From: Funneliformis mosseae
Lineage: Eukaryota > Glomeromycota > Glomeromycetes > Glomerales > Glomeraceae
Assembly: GCA_910592005.1 (NCBI GenBank)
Contig: CAJVPP010003288.1
Coordinates: 1-12,049 of the forward strand
Length of the DNA stretch: 12,049 bases
Reading direction: 5' to 3'
Shown: positions 1 through 8,165 of the stretch, piece after piece
How positions within the stretch are numbered: the stretch's first letter is position 1
Layout: each line of letters starts with the position of its first letter
Notes under the pieces: model-generated
The model's database searches: none
Seen by the model: the letters and a program-made list of their open reading frames with translations, nothing else
Told to the model about the DNA's origin: nothing
Program-made: the position numbers and the translations under genes

Positions 1-73
1 TGTCCGACACTGAAAATCCGTTGTATTGTAAAATTCGTTATATCAAAATTCGTTGTAGAAAGAGTTGACTGTA
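1..73. mobile_element. Terminal end of a Tc1/mariner (pogo-like) DNA transposon
   Basis: The window opens inside a repeat whose last bases read AGAGTTGACTG (61-71), followed by TA (72-73). Read from the other strand the terminus is CAGTCAACTC next to a TA dinucleotide, as expected for a Tc1/mariner or pogo-like terminal repeat with a TA target duplication. Short internal repeats of the type AAATTCGTTATAT (33-45) and AAATTCGTTGTA (47-57) are typical of such termini. A diverged copy of the last 53 bases lies at 10355-10407. The body of the element and its transposase would lie to the left, outside the window. Confidence 0.55.
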
Positions 74-183
74 TAACATATTATTAAATTAATTATAGGG
101 ACTATCTTTAGTTAATATCTAAAAATCTTCTTTTACATAAACTTCAAAATTTTATCAATTTTTCACATTTTATCAGAGTACCA

Positions 184-2015
184 TATATTAAAGCTAGTAA
201 TGATAATAGTTCAATATATGATAATCATACTACTAGTTTTAAAATATTGGATGCTTTTACTTAAATAATTGAAGATAAAACTTAGCAAGGTTTAGCAACC
301 TGTTCAACTTTTGGAATAAAGTTAGATGAAAGTATTGATATTGCAACTGAATCACACGTCATATTATATGTTAAATATTATTTACATAGAATGATACAAG
401 TATGATATTTAAAACTATTACAATTAGAAAGTATTGATGCACAAACAATATATAATGCAGTAATTGCATTGTTTGATAAAAAACATAAGTTAAAGTTAAA
501 TTTATTATTTATTAAATTTTATTTATATAATATTAATATAAATATTTATATAAAAATTTAGATTTAACCAACAAAATTATGTTATTTATATCAGATGGTG
601 TAAGTATAATAATAGAAGAAAATAATGATATAGTGCTAGAATTGCAAAAAATAATCTATATCTTTTTATTACTCATTGTATTGCATATAGATTATTATTA
701 GCATCTGAAAATACTTATAGCTAAGTTGATTTTTGCAAAAAGGTTAAATAAATAATGAAAAGATGTTACAAATTTTTTTAGCAAATCAAGTAAAAGAATA
801 GATATATTACGTAGTTATCAAGATTTTTTAAATAAATCAGAAATCAAAATTCATAAAATTTTTGATATTCAATAGCTTTCATATTTTGAAGCTGTAAAAA
901 TTTATATATAACTCTTGAGCTGTTATTAGATACATTAGTTTTAACTGCTATAGAAGTTACAAATGCATAAAAAAGAGATTTAATTATGACACTTTATGAA
1001 AAATTATATAATTGAAAACTTTAGCATTTTTTCACTTCTTATATGATATTTTGAAATATATTGCTAAACTTAGCAAAATATTTCAAGAAAGACATATTCA
1101 GTTTTCTGATTTAGATATAACAATTAATGTGACAATTCAAAAAATACAGTATGAATATTTAAAGCAAAATGATAAGGGAAATTTAAAATTAGGATTTAAT
1201 TTAAACCAATTTATTCAGCAAATTCCACCATTATTTTCATCATTTATGAGTACACATCAACTAATATTAACTGAAAATTATGAAAATGAATTAATGGCAG
1301 ATATTTTTAGATTTGCTTCTTTAGTTATTTTGGAGATTCAAAAGAAATTTCTGGATCATCTATTATTGAATGCAATACAAATACTTAATCCAAAAGAATG
1401 GCCAAGAAATAAAGAAGAGTTGTTAAAATTTGGAGATGTAGAATTGGAAGAATTGATTAGATTTTATGGAAAATCTTATTTACCAAATTATTCTATTCTA
1501 ATAATTGATTCTGAAAATATAAGAAACAAATGGTATTTTTTTAAGAAAATTGTTTATCAAAATTATCAAAATTTTAATATTGAAGAATTTTTTTCTCATT
1601 TATTTGAAATTATTCAACTACTTATCCTAATATAATGAAACTTATAGAAATCGTTTATAGTATTACTTTTTTTTAATGTAGAATGTGAATGTGGATTTCC
1701 AAACAAAATATCATAAAATTAGATCTTCGTAATAAGCTTAGTAATAATACTCTTCATTTACTATTATTAATTAGTTTGGATGATATACAAATGAGGCCTT
1801 TGCAATAGAAAGGGAGGAAACTCAAAAAAAAATAAAAAATGAGTTAATAATAAATCTAAACAAATTATAGTATTTAGAACATTTTTGGCTTATAAACTAA
1901 AATTTTAATTTTTTTGGAGTTTCCTCCCTTTCTATTGCAAAGACCCCAAATACAGGATTTCGATTTTAATCAAGCACTTACAATTTGGTTAAAGATGCGT
2001 AAAAGAAAAGTTTAA
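184..2015 (+). pseudogene. Decayed hAT-family transposase (ZNF862/KIAA1586-like, RNase H fold with C-terminal dimerisation region)
   Basis: The translated remains follow a hAT transposase in order. KLDESIDIATESH (about 322-358) holds the first acidic residue of the RNase H fold. LFISDGVS (about 580-605) holds the second. THCIAYRLLLASEN (about 668-712) follows, then LSYFEAVK (about 877-900). A stretch open from 1012 to 1635 covers the helical insertion. NVECECGF and LRNKLSNNTL (about 1675-1755) are the C-terminal dimerisation segment, and the reading ends at a stop at 2013-2015. Stops lie at 262-264, 283-285, 403-405 and several further places, and the frame changes near 610-660, 720-770, 1011 and 1625. 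The open part has no good ATG start; TTG 1012 is simply the codon after a stop. A MITE at 1793-1947 splits the 3' end. A 67-bp GT...AG stretch at 495-561 could be an old intron, but its frame does not join cleanly. This copy cannot make an active transposase. Family assignment is from remembered family sequence, not a search. Confidence 0.8.
1793..1947. mobile_element. 155-bp MITE with 31-bp terminal inverted repeats, nested in the hAT pseudogene
   Basis: Bases 1793-1823 and 1917-1947 are inverted repeats matching at 29 of 31 positions; both differences lie in the outer five bases. The core is TTTGCAATAGAAAGGG. The similarity continues weakly inward as A-rich sequence, so the whole insert could fold into a long hairpin. 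AAAT stands directly outside both ends (1789-1792 and 1948-1951), a candidate 4-bp target duplication. Removing the insert plus one AAAT joins the transposase in frame (DIQIQDFDFNQALTIW), which confirms the boundaries independently. There is no coding capacity. Superfamily is uncertain: a 4-bp AAAT duplication does not match the TA, TTAA or 8-bp signatures of the commonest groups. Confidence 0.88.
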
Positions 2016-2169
2016 AATAGTTTTTTTTTGTTAGATTTTTATTATATATTATCAAATAAAGATTTAAATCTGAATACAATATTAAAAATTTAAATTTATA
2101 TAAAGTCCGAAAATATAAAAATATGCCAGATAATTTTTAAAAAATCCGGAATTTTTTTTTTATAATGGA

Positions 2170-2204
2170 TAATTAACCGGAATATGCTAAACCCTGATTT
2201 GCAC
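2170..2204. mobile_element. Probable 3' terminus of the hAT element (CCCTG end) with possible 8-bp flank duplication
   Basis: About 180 bp after the transposase stop, a GC-richer patch reads CCGGAATATGCTAAACCCTG, ending at 2196. CCCTG (CAGGG on the other strand) is the classic outer end of hAT terminal repeats. The next eight bases, ATTTGCAC (2197-2204), would be one copy of the 8-bp target duplication. The matching left end is not in the window, so the call rests on position and the terminal motif. Between 2016 and 2169 I see only A/T-rich spacer with two short CCGAA/CCGGAA patches. Confidence 0.45.
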
Positions 2205-2396
2205 ACTAAATAGATCTAATATAAATTAATTTTATATTATTATCATTTTTATATGGAAGTAGTTCTGTATATTACTTAATATTAAGATAGAAGATTTTAA
2301 TAATTACATTACTAAATTTTGATTCCTGAAATCCTTGGTAATACCAATGTTCACTTTATTTAATTTTATTGTAACATACTCTATATAATAAATAAA

Positions 2397-2545
2397 ATTA
2401 AATTTAAACTTGTATAAGAAAAAAATTGAACAAAATTTATTATAGTATAAAAAAAATCAAATACTTAATTTAATTTAAATCTGATATAAAAAAAAATTTA
2501 AATTTAAACTTAGTGAGAAAAGTTTATTATGTAAAAAAAATAAAA
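2397..2545. repeat. Imperfect A/T-rich direct repeat
   Basis: A unit beginning AAATTTAAACTT followed by an A-rich run recurs at about 2399 and 2498, with a looser copy (TAATTTAATTTAAATCTGATA) between them at about 2466. It is followed by a short TAAAA repeat (about 2539-2556). The sequence is so A/T-rich that chance similarity is hard to exclude. The rest of 2205-2660 holds nothing else I can support. Confidence 0.3.
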
Positions 2546-2660
2546 TAAAATAAAATAATGATGTCTGATATTATTCTGAAAGCTGTTTTTTTAAATGGAT
2601 ATTTTCTTAAAAATTTCAAACAAAGTTATCATAATATAGATCAAACTTTTCAAAAAATGT

Positions 2661-2930
2661 TTATTTAGGAAAATAGCCTTCAGGATAACGTACTGTAACT
2701 ATTATATATATTATAATAAATGTTTTATTAAAACTTAATTTGGGATTGTTCTTGAAGTCAGGATCATGCATGGATCCTCCTTTGTCAGTGCCATTTCTTA
2801 AGCCGGGGTAGGGGCAAACGGTATTGTAAAACATGACAGTATCATCTTCGAATGGTTCATCAGCCCATCGAGGAGTTTTGTTAGCATATTTTTCAAATAA
2901 ATCAGGTTTTTCCATATTATCTAACAATTT
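2661..2930 (-). other. Unrecognised coding-like segment, possible exon of a broken or unresolved gene
   Basis: On the minus strand, from about 2912 down to a stop at 2661-2663, there is a reading with balanced composition: MEKPDLFEKYANKTPRWADE, then a stretch with FYNTVCPYPGLRNGTDKGG and HDPDFKNN. It includes prolines, aromatic residues, two glycosylation-type NxT sites and a cysteine, unlike translated A/T noise. GC content is visibly higher than in the flanks. From about 2740 downward the reading becomes A/T-rich, and GT (about 2735) to AG (about 2696 or 2690) could be a short intron before RYPEGYFPK and the stop. I do not recognise the family. The 5' extension of this open frame (2913-3050) overlaps the Crinkler-type fragment in another frame, so the long open frame is probably partly a shadow. 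Confidence 0.35.
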
Positions 2931-2955
2931 CCATAGAATCTTGAATGAAGATGAT

Positions 2956-3057
2956 AAGTTCGTCGTTATCACGTAAAGATAGGTTGCTAATATCATTGTC
3001 ATGGATTTCGACCTTCCATAATTTAATGTCTTTAGGTGATACATTATCAACTTGAGG
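2956..3057 (-). pseudogene. Fragment of a Crinkler (CRN)-type N-terminal ubiquitin-like domain
   Basis: The minus-strand reading from 3057 down to 2956 gives PQVDNVSPKDIKLWKVEI and then SNLSLRDNDEL. The order, a polar stretch, LKLWKV(E/D)I, a short loop, then L-x-L-x-DxDEL, is the second half of the ubiquitin-like header found in Crinkler-type proteins, which form large families in Glomeromycotina and oomycetes. The expected beginning (a first beta-strand and the helix before KPQ) is missing upstream: the in-frame sequence holds stops near 3078 and 3087. After DEL the frame stays open for 12 codons and then stops. No Crinkler C-terminal effector domain follows. This appears to be a broken piece. 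Its frame differs from that of the coding-like stretch downstream. Confidence 0.5.
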
Positions 3058-3087
3058 ACGTAGTTTAAACTTCCGAGGTTATGACTC

Positions 3088-3993
3088 TCATTTGGTCTGT
3101 GAATCTGTTTGACGATCTGTCAATGCTATCAGATTAGCGTCATGCTGAAACCTTGAGCGGTACAAGTTCATGAAGGTAGGAAAATAATAGTTTTGTTGAT
3201 AAAAATTATGAGGTGTTAATGAAAATATATGATAAAACGATGTCAAATAATATGAATAAGGAAGACACGTTAAGCTTTCATTATAAAAAAAAGTCGCGTT
3301 TAAATGTGTTTTTTCTGTCACACATGATGAACATTGTAATTTATTGGTCGATCGGTACAGATCACGTGGGTGAAAGTTTTTGATCTTCGCAACTACTTTT
3401 CTTGACCTTTTTAAATTCTTATATATGAATGGATTATAAATGGGCTTTTTTTTTAAAACTTGGTGATAACAAATTGTCAACGTTTTGATTATTGCGTCTT
3501 TTTTTTTTTTTTTAAAAAAAAAAATTACAAGAATCAAATCACAAAGTTTAATATAATATAATTAATGTAAATAAAAAAGGATAGCGTAAATAGTTTCTTG
3601 ATCAAGAATCGTATAATTAAATTATATTTATCATTGTTCGTATAATTTTTTATCCAGTAATTTATTTCATTAACAAATCTAGCGTGAGTCATCAAACGTC
3701 TCAATTTCCAGACCGGGATTTCTAATCTTTCTTATAATTAATTTTTTGTAGTTGTTTCGTCTTCGTGTATCAACTTAAATAAACTTCAATGACATAAAGA
3801 AAAAAAATTCTTGCCAGGCAAGCATGTCTCATTGGTACCTTCATCTTCATGTAATATTTGGTTCACCTCGTAGGTAAACAATAATTACCGAAGAGAGAAT
3901 AATCGGGAATATATCAGATTACATAAAACAAGCGGGACATACTAGTGAAGATCATTTCAAAATGGTTTCAAACAGAAACTTTTGCATCATGAA
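3088..3993. other. Intergenic region with no supportable gene
   Basis: This stretch lies downstream of the SNW1 stop and should contain its 3' untranslated region. A minus-strand AATAAA (about 3661-3666) is one possible polyadenylation signal, though it is about 330 bp from the stop. A 149-codon open frame on the minus strand (3088-3537) begins in a homopolymer (long T run at about 3498-3513), has no recognisable domain, and I regard it as chance. Two small perfect inverted repeats are visible: TTCTTGATCAAGAA (3595-3608) and CTTGCCAGGCAAG (3810-3822). On the minus strand about 3885-3797 is a short open stretch (YEVNQILHEDEGTNETC) that I cannot assign. Confidence 0.4.
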
Positions 3994-6344
3994 TCAATAT
4001 TTGCCACGTTTATTTTTGCTACTTTCGGATTTCCTAGTGAATAAAATAAAATTGTGAATTTATTATTTGAATTAAATGGCAATTGATAATAAATACTTAC
4101 GATGTATCTAATCCACGTTTACTTCCTTTTTTAGCATCATCCAAGAACTGATTAAAACCAAATGGATCTGCTTCTTCTTTTTCAAATTCTACAGGTCCAT
4201 CTCTTGACTGGAATTTAAATCAATAATCTTATTTATTATATTAAATATTTAAACATTAAAATGAATGCTGAATAAAATTTTGCCAACCTGTGCAATATCT
4301 GCTCCTTGAAATCCTTTTGTAATTCCGAACCGATCTACACTTAGCATCTTATTAATGTTATCGGCATTACCACCTCCATATAGGTCTGAATCGTACTCCT
4401 TTTTGGGTTTATATATACTTGAAGAACTTGTACCAGCGAACAATGGTTTATCATAGAGATCGTAAGCTATTTGAAACAAACACATTTATTGTCGATATTA
4501 ATTAAAAAAATCAAATAATGATACAAATTGAAAATGTATTACCTTCATCATCTTTGAAACCAGAATCAAGACCTTCGGATTGATTGAATAATCGAGCGTC
4601 GAACATACTTTCTTTACTCAATGTTGGTTTGGCCAATCCCAAAGCAATTTTTTCTGAAATATCTCTGTTCTGCTCACTAGAAAATTTTTTACGATAATAA
4701 AGATTAAACAACAGGTTTAATTATAATAATAATGAATTAACAATATCAAACTTTAAAGTTACCGAGCAAGATATTTAGCTCTCTGTTCAGCGCCCATTCT
4801 GGAAAGCCTATATTCTCTCTCACGTTCTCTCCGTCGATCTTGTCTCAATTCTTCTCTCTCTCGTACTTTCTCTTCTTCGGATTCAGACTCTGAATCGGAC
4901 TCTGCGGTAGCAGCAGTTCCGGATACACCTCCAGACGTTGAAGAGATACCGGCTCTAATATTATCAGCGATGTGGATCTTAGTATTTTGTTTTTATATAT
5001 ATATATATATATATATAAATTTAAAAGATTTCATACCTTTCCTCTCGTGCCCTCTGCGCTAACATGCGTAGACGCTTTTCTTTTTCTTCTTTTTCCTTTT
5101 GAGCAAGTTTTTCTCTCATCAAAGCACGTTGTCGCACTTCTTCACGAGCATGTCGATCTGCTGCATAAAGAGCTTCAGACAATTTTGCAAAGTTATCATT
5201 GATGGTAACTTCTTGTAAGCCTCGTCCATCTGCCGCTAAACGTTTGTCAAGTGGAATAGTATATCCTTTTGCATTTTTCCAATTAGATATACAAGGTGGT
5301 ATGATCCATTCCTGTTGTTCTTTGGCAGTAATTTTGCGAGGGGGGGAATGTAATACTGGTGCCGGTGGTGATGGTGGACCTATATAGCAAATAACAGTAT
5401 GTTAGTCTAAGTTATTAACATGCAGAAATTAAAAAAGCACTTAAAAATTACCTCGGGGGATCTTTTTATGTTTGAATTTCGGGGGTTCCATTGGGTCCAC
5501 TGGCATTTCTACCATTCTAATAATTCTCTGATTAGCACCTGAATTGTAAGCTTCACCTTGCTGTCCAGGAGTATATCGGATATATGTTGGTTCTAGAGGT
5601 TTATTGACTTTCACATTTTTAGGTTGCGTAGCTTTTATTTTACCTAACATTATCCAAATGTTATCAATTAGGATTGATTTCTTAATCAAACGTTTTGATT
5701 TCATATAATTAATTAATTACCCTGTACAATCTTTTCTAAAGCTTCTCTTGTTTTTTCTGTTGTCTCCTTTACTTCATCCTCGCTAGGTCTTTCTAAAGTA
5801 ACCTTTTCAATATCAGCTCTTTGATTGACAGGTACAAGGTCTTTAAATTGTGAATGAATAATACGAGATTCGGAATGACCCTGCCTCGCAATAGCATCAT
5901 ATTGAATGTTTCCTTCAGAATCTACTTGTAATGCAAGCGATTCGGCGCTTTTCGTCTATCAAATATACACTTATATAAATTTCGCAAATGCATAAACAAA
6001 CCAACCAATTCAAATAGCGTACTCACCGTCTTCCTACGACCCATGTCCAATGGATATTGTGCTATATGTATTTCAGGGAAAGCACCACCATTGCCAAATT
6101 CTTCCGAATTTCTTGGTTTCCAACCAGCTCTCTGTCCATATGGAGGTGGCTGTTTCCTTTGTTTTATAGATACTAGCTCATCGTACTTTTGTTCATACTT
6201 GTTTTGCTGTTCCGAGCTTAAAAGCTGATGTCGTGGTTTTGGTAGGACACTAAGGTATAATAAAAACTTGATTTAAACACCGATTTGATCTGTGAAAAAT
6301 TCAAAAACACTAAGAAAGTTGATTTACTTTGAAAGATTAGACAT
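3994..6344 (-). CDS. SNW1: SNW domain protein (SNW1/SKIP/Prp45 homologue), ten exons, 553 codons
   Basis: Exons on the minus strand in order: 6344-6328, 6249-6027, 5955-5721, 5643-5452, 5379-5037, 4954-4763, 4676-4543, 4466-4288, 4207-4101, 4033-3994. They total 1662 bases with every phase matching, from ATG 6344 to TGA 3996-3994. SNW1 works in the nucleus in the activated spliceosome (NineTeen-related complex) and as a transcription co-regulator. Visible landmarks: PPPYGQRAGW (40-49), FPEIHIAQYPLDMGR (63-77), YIRYTP (179-184), RMVEM, PRGPPSPPAPV (221-231), and the signature SNWKNAKGYTIPLDKRLAAD starting at residue 254. A basic, charged helix region follows (about 290-335), then an acidic ESDSESESEEE run (355-365), NRDISEKIALG, RLFNQSEGLDSGF and a C-terminal DPFGF motif. 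Human SNW1 is 536 residues, so this is full length. Exon 1 has only 17 coding bases, so the start depends on intron 1, but it gives the expected short N-terminus. Intron 8 has a weak GTTGGC donor. Confidence 0.95.
4994..5017. repeat. (TA)12 microsatellite inside SNW1 intron 5
   Basis: Twelve TA units without interruption lie within the 82-bp intron 5 (4955-5036). On the gene strand they sit between the GTATGA donor and the TACTAAG branch-like sequence (about 4984-4978). Such a run is prone to length change and would alter the donor-to-branch distance. Confidence 0.9.
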
Positions 6345-6634
6345 TGGATTTACGAGCTTTATAACTTTATTAGAGATTAATGTGAAATAATTCAAATATT
6401 TTTAAAGCAAGCAACGATCTAAGTTTTTGGTAATTATGTTATTGATGATGATGCAAGGTCACGACTTGTTCCATGCAGGATGATCATCCCAATGCGATCC
6501 AAAAATTTTGTTTATCTTTCTGTTTCTCACGCTCCTGAGAATTTTTCCTACCACTTTGTTCAATTATAAATATCGTGTCCAAAATTTCTTCTATTTTCAC
6601 AAAAAATTTTCTTCGTAGCTAAAATTATTGCAAA
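6345..6634. promoter_or_regulatory. 290-bp intergenic region, probable bidirectional promoter
   Basis: SNW1 starts leftward at 6344 and the broken coiled-coil gene starts rightward at 6635. This region must therefore hold the SNW1 promoter and, if the neighbour is transcribed, its promoter as well. It is less A/T-extreme than the flanks. A GATGATGATGCAAGG stretch (6446-6460) and a CACGCTCCTGAGAA patch (6528-6541) stand out. I see no unambiguous TATA box or named factor site, so this is assigned by position only. Confidence 0.4.
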
Positions 6635-7243
6635 ATGACTCAAGTTAACAAAAAGAAATCTCCTTCCACCCGACGTCATGCTTCACTTTGATACAGACAT
6701 TTCAGAAGTGAAAAAGTTTCTTAAGGTAAGACAGGTAGATTTAAGAATGGTCATAGACTGGGAGCTACGATTATATGGAATGTGCGCTAGCTTGTCCTGA
6801 GCTTGGAATATACAACACTGCAGCATACTAACACTTTTCCTATAAACTGTAGGTCCTTGTAACATAAGTTCCTCTTGCTTAGAACTAGCCTCTATTGTCC
6901 TGTATTATGAAACATCATTAGGTAACCTTTTAGTGAACTGATACTTGCTGACCAAAGATGCCCAACTTCGAAATTCTAAAGTTTACCTTTTTTCTTTGTT
7001 TAGAACTCAGATCCTTTTCAAGATATCTGTATTCATGAAGAAAATTTGAAATTACATCAAGAGAATTTGGACTTAGAGAATAACTTTCTAATTCACTTTC
7101 TCAAATTACTGAATTTTCTACAAAATGTGATCATTTGGAAACAGTTTAACCATCTTAAAGAAGCATATCGTCAATGTAAGGAAGAATTACATTTGCTTCA
7201 AGAAAATGGCCGTCAAGAAGATCAAAATAAAATACAAAGATAA
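6635..7243 (+). pseudogene. Small spliced coiled-coil-like gene with disrupted frame, family unrecognised
   Basis: ATG 6635 opens MTQVNKKKSPSTRRHASL, then a stop at 6689-6691. Reading on one frame over gives DTDISEVKKFLK up to a good donor (AAG/GTAAGA, 6726). A perfect TACTAAC branch sequence (6826-6832) and an AG (6851-6852) precede a middle exon ending at 6921 before GTAACC. Its open frame holds SSSCLELASIVLYYET. The last exon begins at 7004 or 7011 and reads DPFQDICIHEENLKLHQENL, ending in KEAYRQCKEELHLLQENG and TAA 7241-7243. Between 7085 and 7147 the unbroken frame is oddly hydrophobic (FLIHFLKLLNFLQ). The alternative frame gives SNSLSQITEFSTKCDHLETV, which suits the flanking coiled coil. 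Switch points fall at TTT runs (6687-6689, 7085-7087, 7145-7147), and the exon 1 to exon 2 phase also disagrees. It may be a pseudogene or a real gene with sequence errors. It runs divergently from SNW1. Confidence 0.5.
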
Positions 7244-7376
7244 GCCGATTAATTGAGCAAATTCATAGTAATTACTAACTAATTCTGACATAGAGTAGTT
7301 AAATTAGAATATTTTCCTTTTTTTCTTTCTTTATTAATGTATTTTAATATTCACGTCTTTAATTTAATGCCTTTTT

Positions 7377-7440
7377 ATAAGTTATAATTCATATTGTTGA
7401 CATTTTTCATAAGCTACAATTCATATTGTTGATATTTCTA
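7377..7440. repeat. Two tandem copies of a 32-bp unit
   Basis: ATAAGTTATAATTCATATTG with its tail (7377-7408) is followed at once by ATAAGCTACAATTCATATTG with its tail (7409-7440). The two copies share ATTCATATTGTTGA and differ mainly by T/C changes. Confidence 0.8.
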
Positions 7441-7505
7441 ATTTTGCTTTATATTTTAAATTCTATAAAACTGATTTTAATATTTGTTGTAATTTTTTAG
7501 TATAA

Positions 7506-7531
7506 ATAATTAAACTTTAAAGTTTAATTAT
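7506..7531. repeat. 26-bp perfect palindrome
   Basis: The sequence is self-complementary about the centre 7518/7519, with the core AATTAAACTTTAAAGTTTAA at 7509-7528. All 13 base pairs match. It could form a cruciform, bind a dimeric protein, or be chance in A/T-rich DNA; the two C/G pairs make pure chance less likely. Confidence 0.8.
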
Positions 7532-7754
7532 ACTAGTACTCAAATTAGTTACTTATGCATCATAGTATAAGATTATCATATTTTATCATATGTTATCATT
7601 TTATATGATCAAAATTTTATTTTCTTAAATAAAGTTTTTATTTATTATAAATGATCAAAATGATTTATAAATGATTAAAAGGATTTATGTTATTAGATAA
7701 TCAAAGATTTTCATCAGAAGTAATCAAAAGGAGTTTACATTATTAGATGATTTT

Positions 7755-7945
7755 ACCAAATTCTAGCTTTTGATTTAACTTGTATAAATGCAAAGTAATC
7801 TTTTCAATAATCTTATAATAATAATAGAATAATTCTTCTGATAATTTTACATACTTGATAATTTTCATTTTAATCTATATAACTAAATTCTAATTTTTGC
7901 TTAGTTTGTATAAATGTAAAATAATTTTATTTTTAGTAATTTTAT
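7755..7945. repeat. Imperfect direct repeat of about 62 bp
   Basis: The segment starting ACCAAATTCTAGCTTTTG (7755-7815) recurs as ACTAAATTCTAATTTTTG (7882-7945). Both continue into TTTGTATAAATG or CTTGTATAAATG and then a T-rich tail. The intervening 65 bp contain two copies of GATAATTTT. Confidence 0.65.
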
Positions 7946-7990
7946 ATATACAATTTTAAAAATTAATTTTTTAAATTCTATATTTTACAT

Positions 7991-8165
7991 AGGCTTAATA
8001 ATAATCCTTATTTTTTGTTATAGGATCAGTAGTAAATTATGCTTTTATTTAAGTAGACTTAACAATAATTCTCATTTTTACTATTAATTTAATGATAACT
8101 AATGCTTTTTCTATTAGTTTAATAATAATCAAATAGTTTTATTATTAATTTATCATTAATTAAAG
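7991..8165. repeat. Three imperfect tandem units of about 61-64 bp
   Basis: Units begin at 7991 (AGGCTTAATAATAATCCT), 8055 (AGACTTAACAATAATTCT) and 8116 (AGTTTAATAATAATC). The first two also share a GATAACTAATGCTTTT- or GTAAATTATGCTTTTAT-like end. Divergence is high, and the third unit is shorter. Confidence 0.6.

Noticed and set aside
1012..1635. 207-codon frame as an independent intact gene
   Set aside because: It begins right after an in-frame stop with a TTG, and both flanks continue the same hAT transposase in other frames, so it is a surviving part of a pseudogene.
3088..3537. 149-codon minus-strand open frame
   Set aside because: Starts beside a poly-T tract, no recognisable motif, ends in a TDRQTDSQT low-complexity repeat, and lies in the expected 3' flank of SNW1.
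3810..3822. CTTGCCAGGCAAG inverted repeat as a transcription terminator or operator
   Set aside because: Too short to support a function in a eukaryotic intergenic region.
4972..5387. Two plus-strand open frames (4972-5202 and 5199-5387)
   Set aside because: They are antisense shadows of SNW1 exon 5, which has unmistakable family motifs on the minus strand.
6043..6228. 61-codon plus-strand open frame rich in Cys
   Set aside because: Antisense shadow of SNW1 exon 2.
6683..6865. 60-codon minus-strand open frame
   Set aside because: Lies antisense to the splice-signal-bearing plus-strand gene model and has no feature of its own.
7377..8165. CRISPR-like array from the repeated units in this A/T-rich stretch
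   Set aside because: Units are directly adjacent or diverged, with no constant repeat and unique spacer pattern, and the host is a eukaryote.
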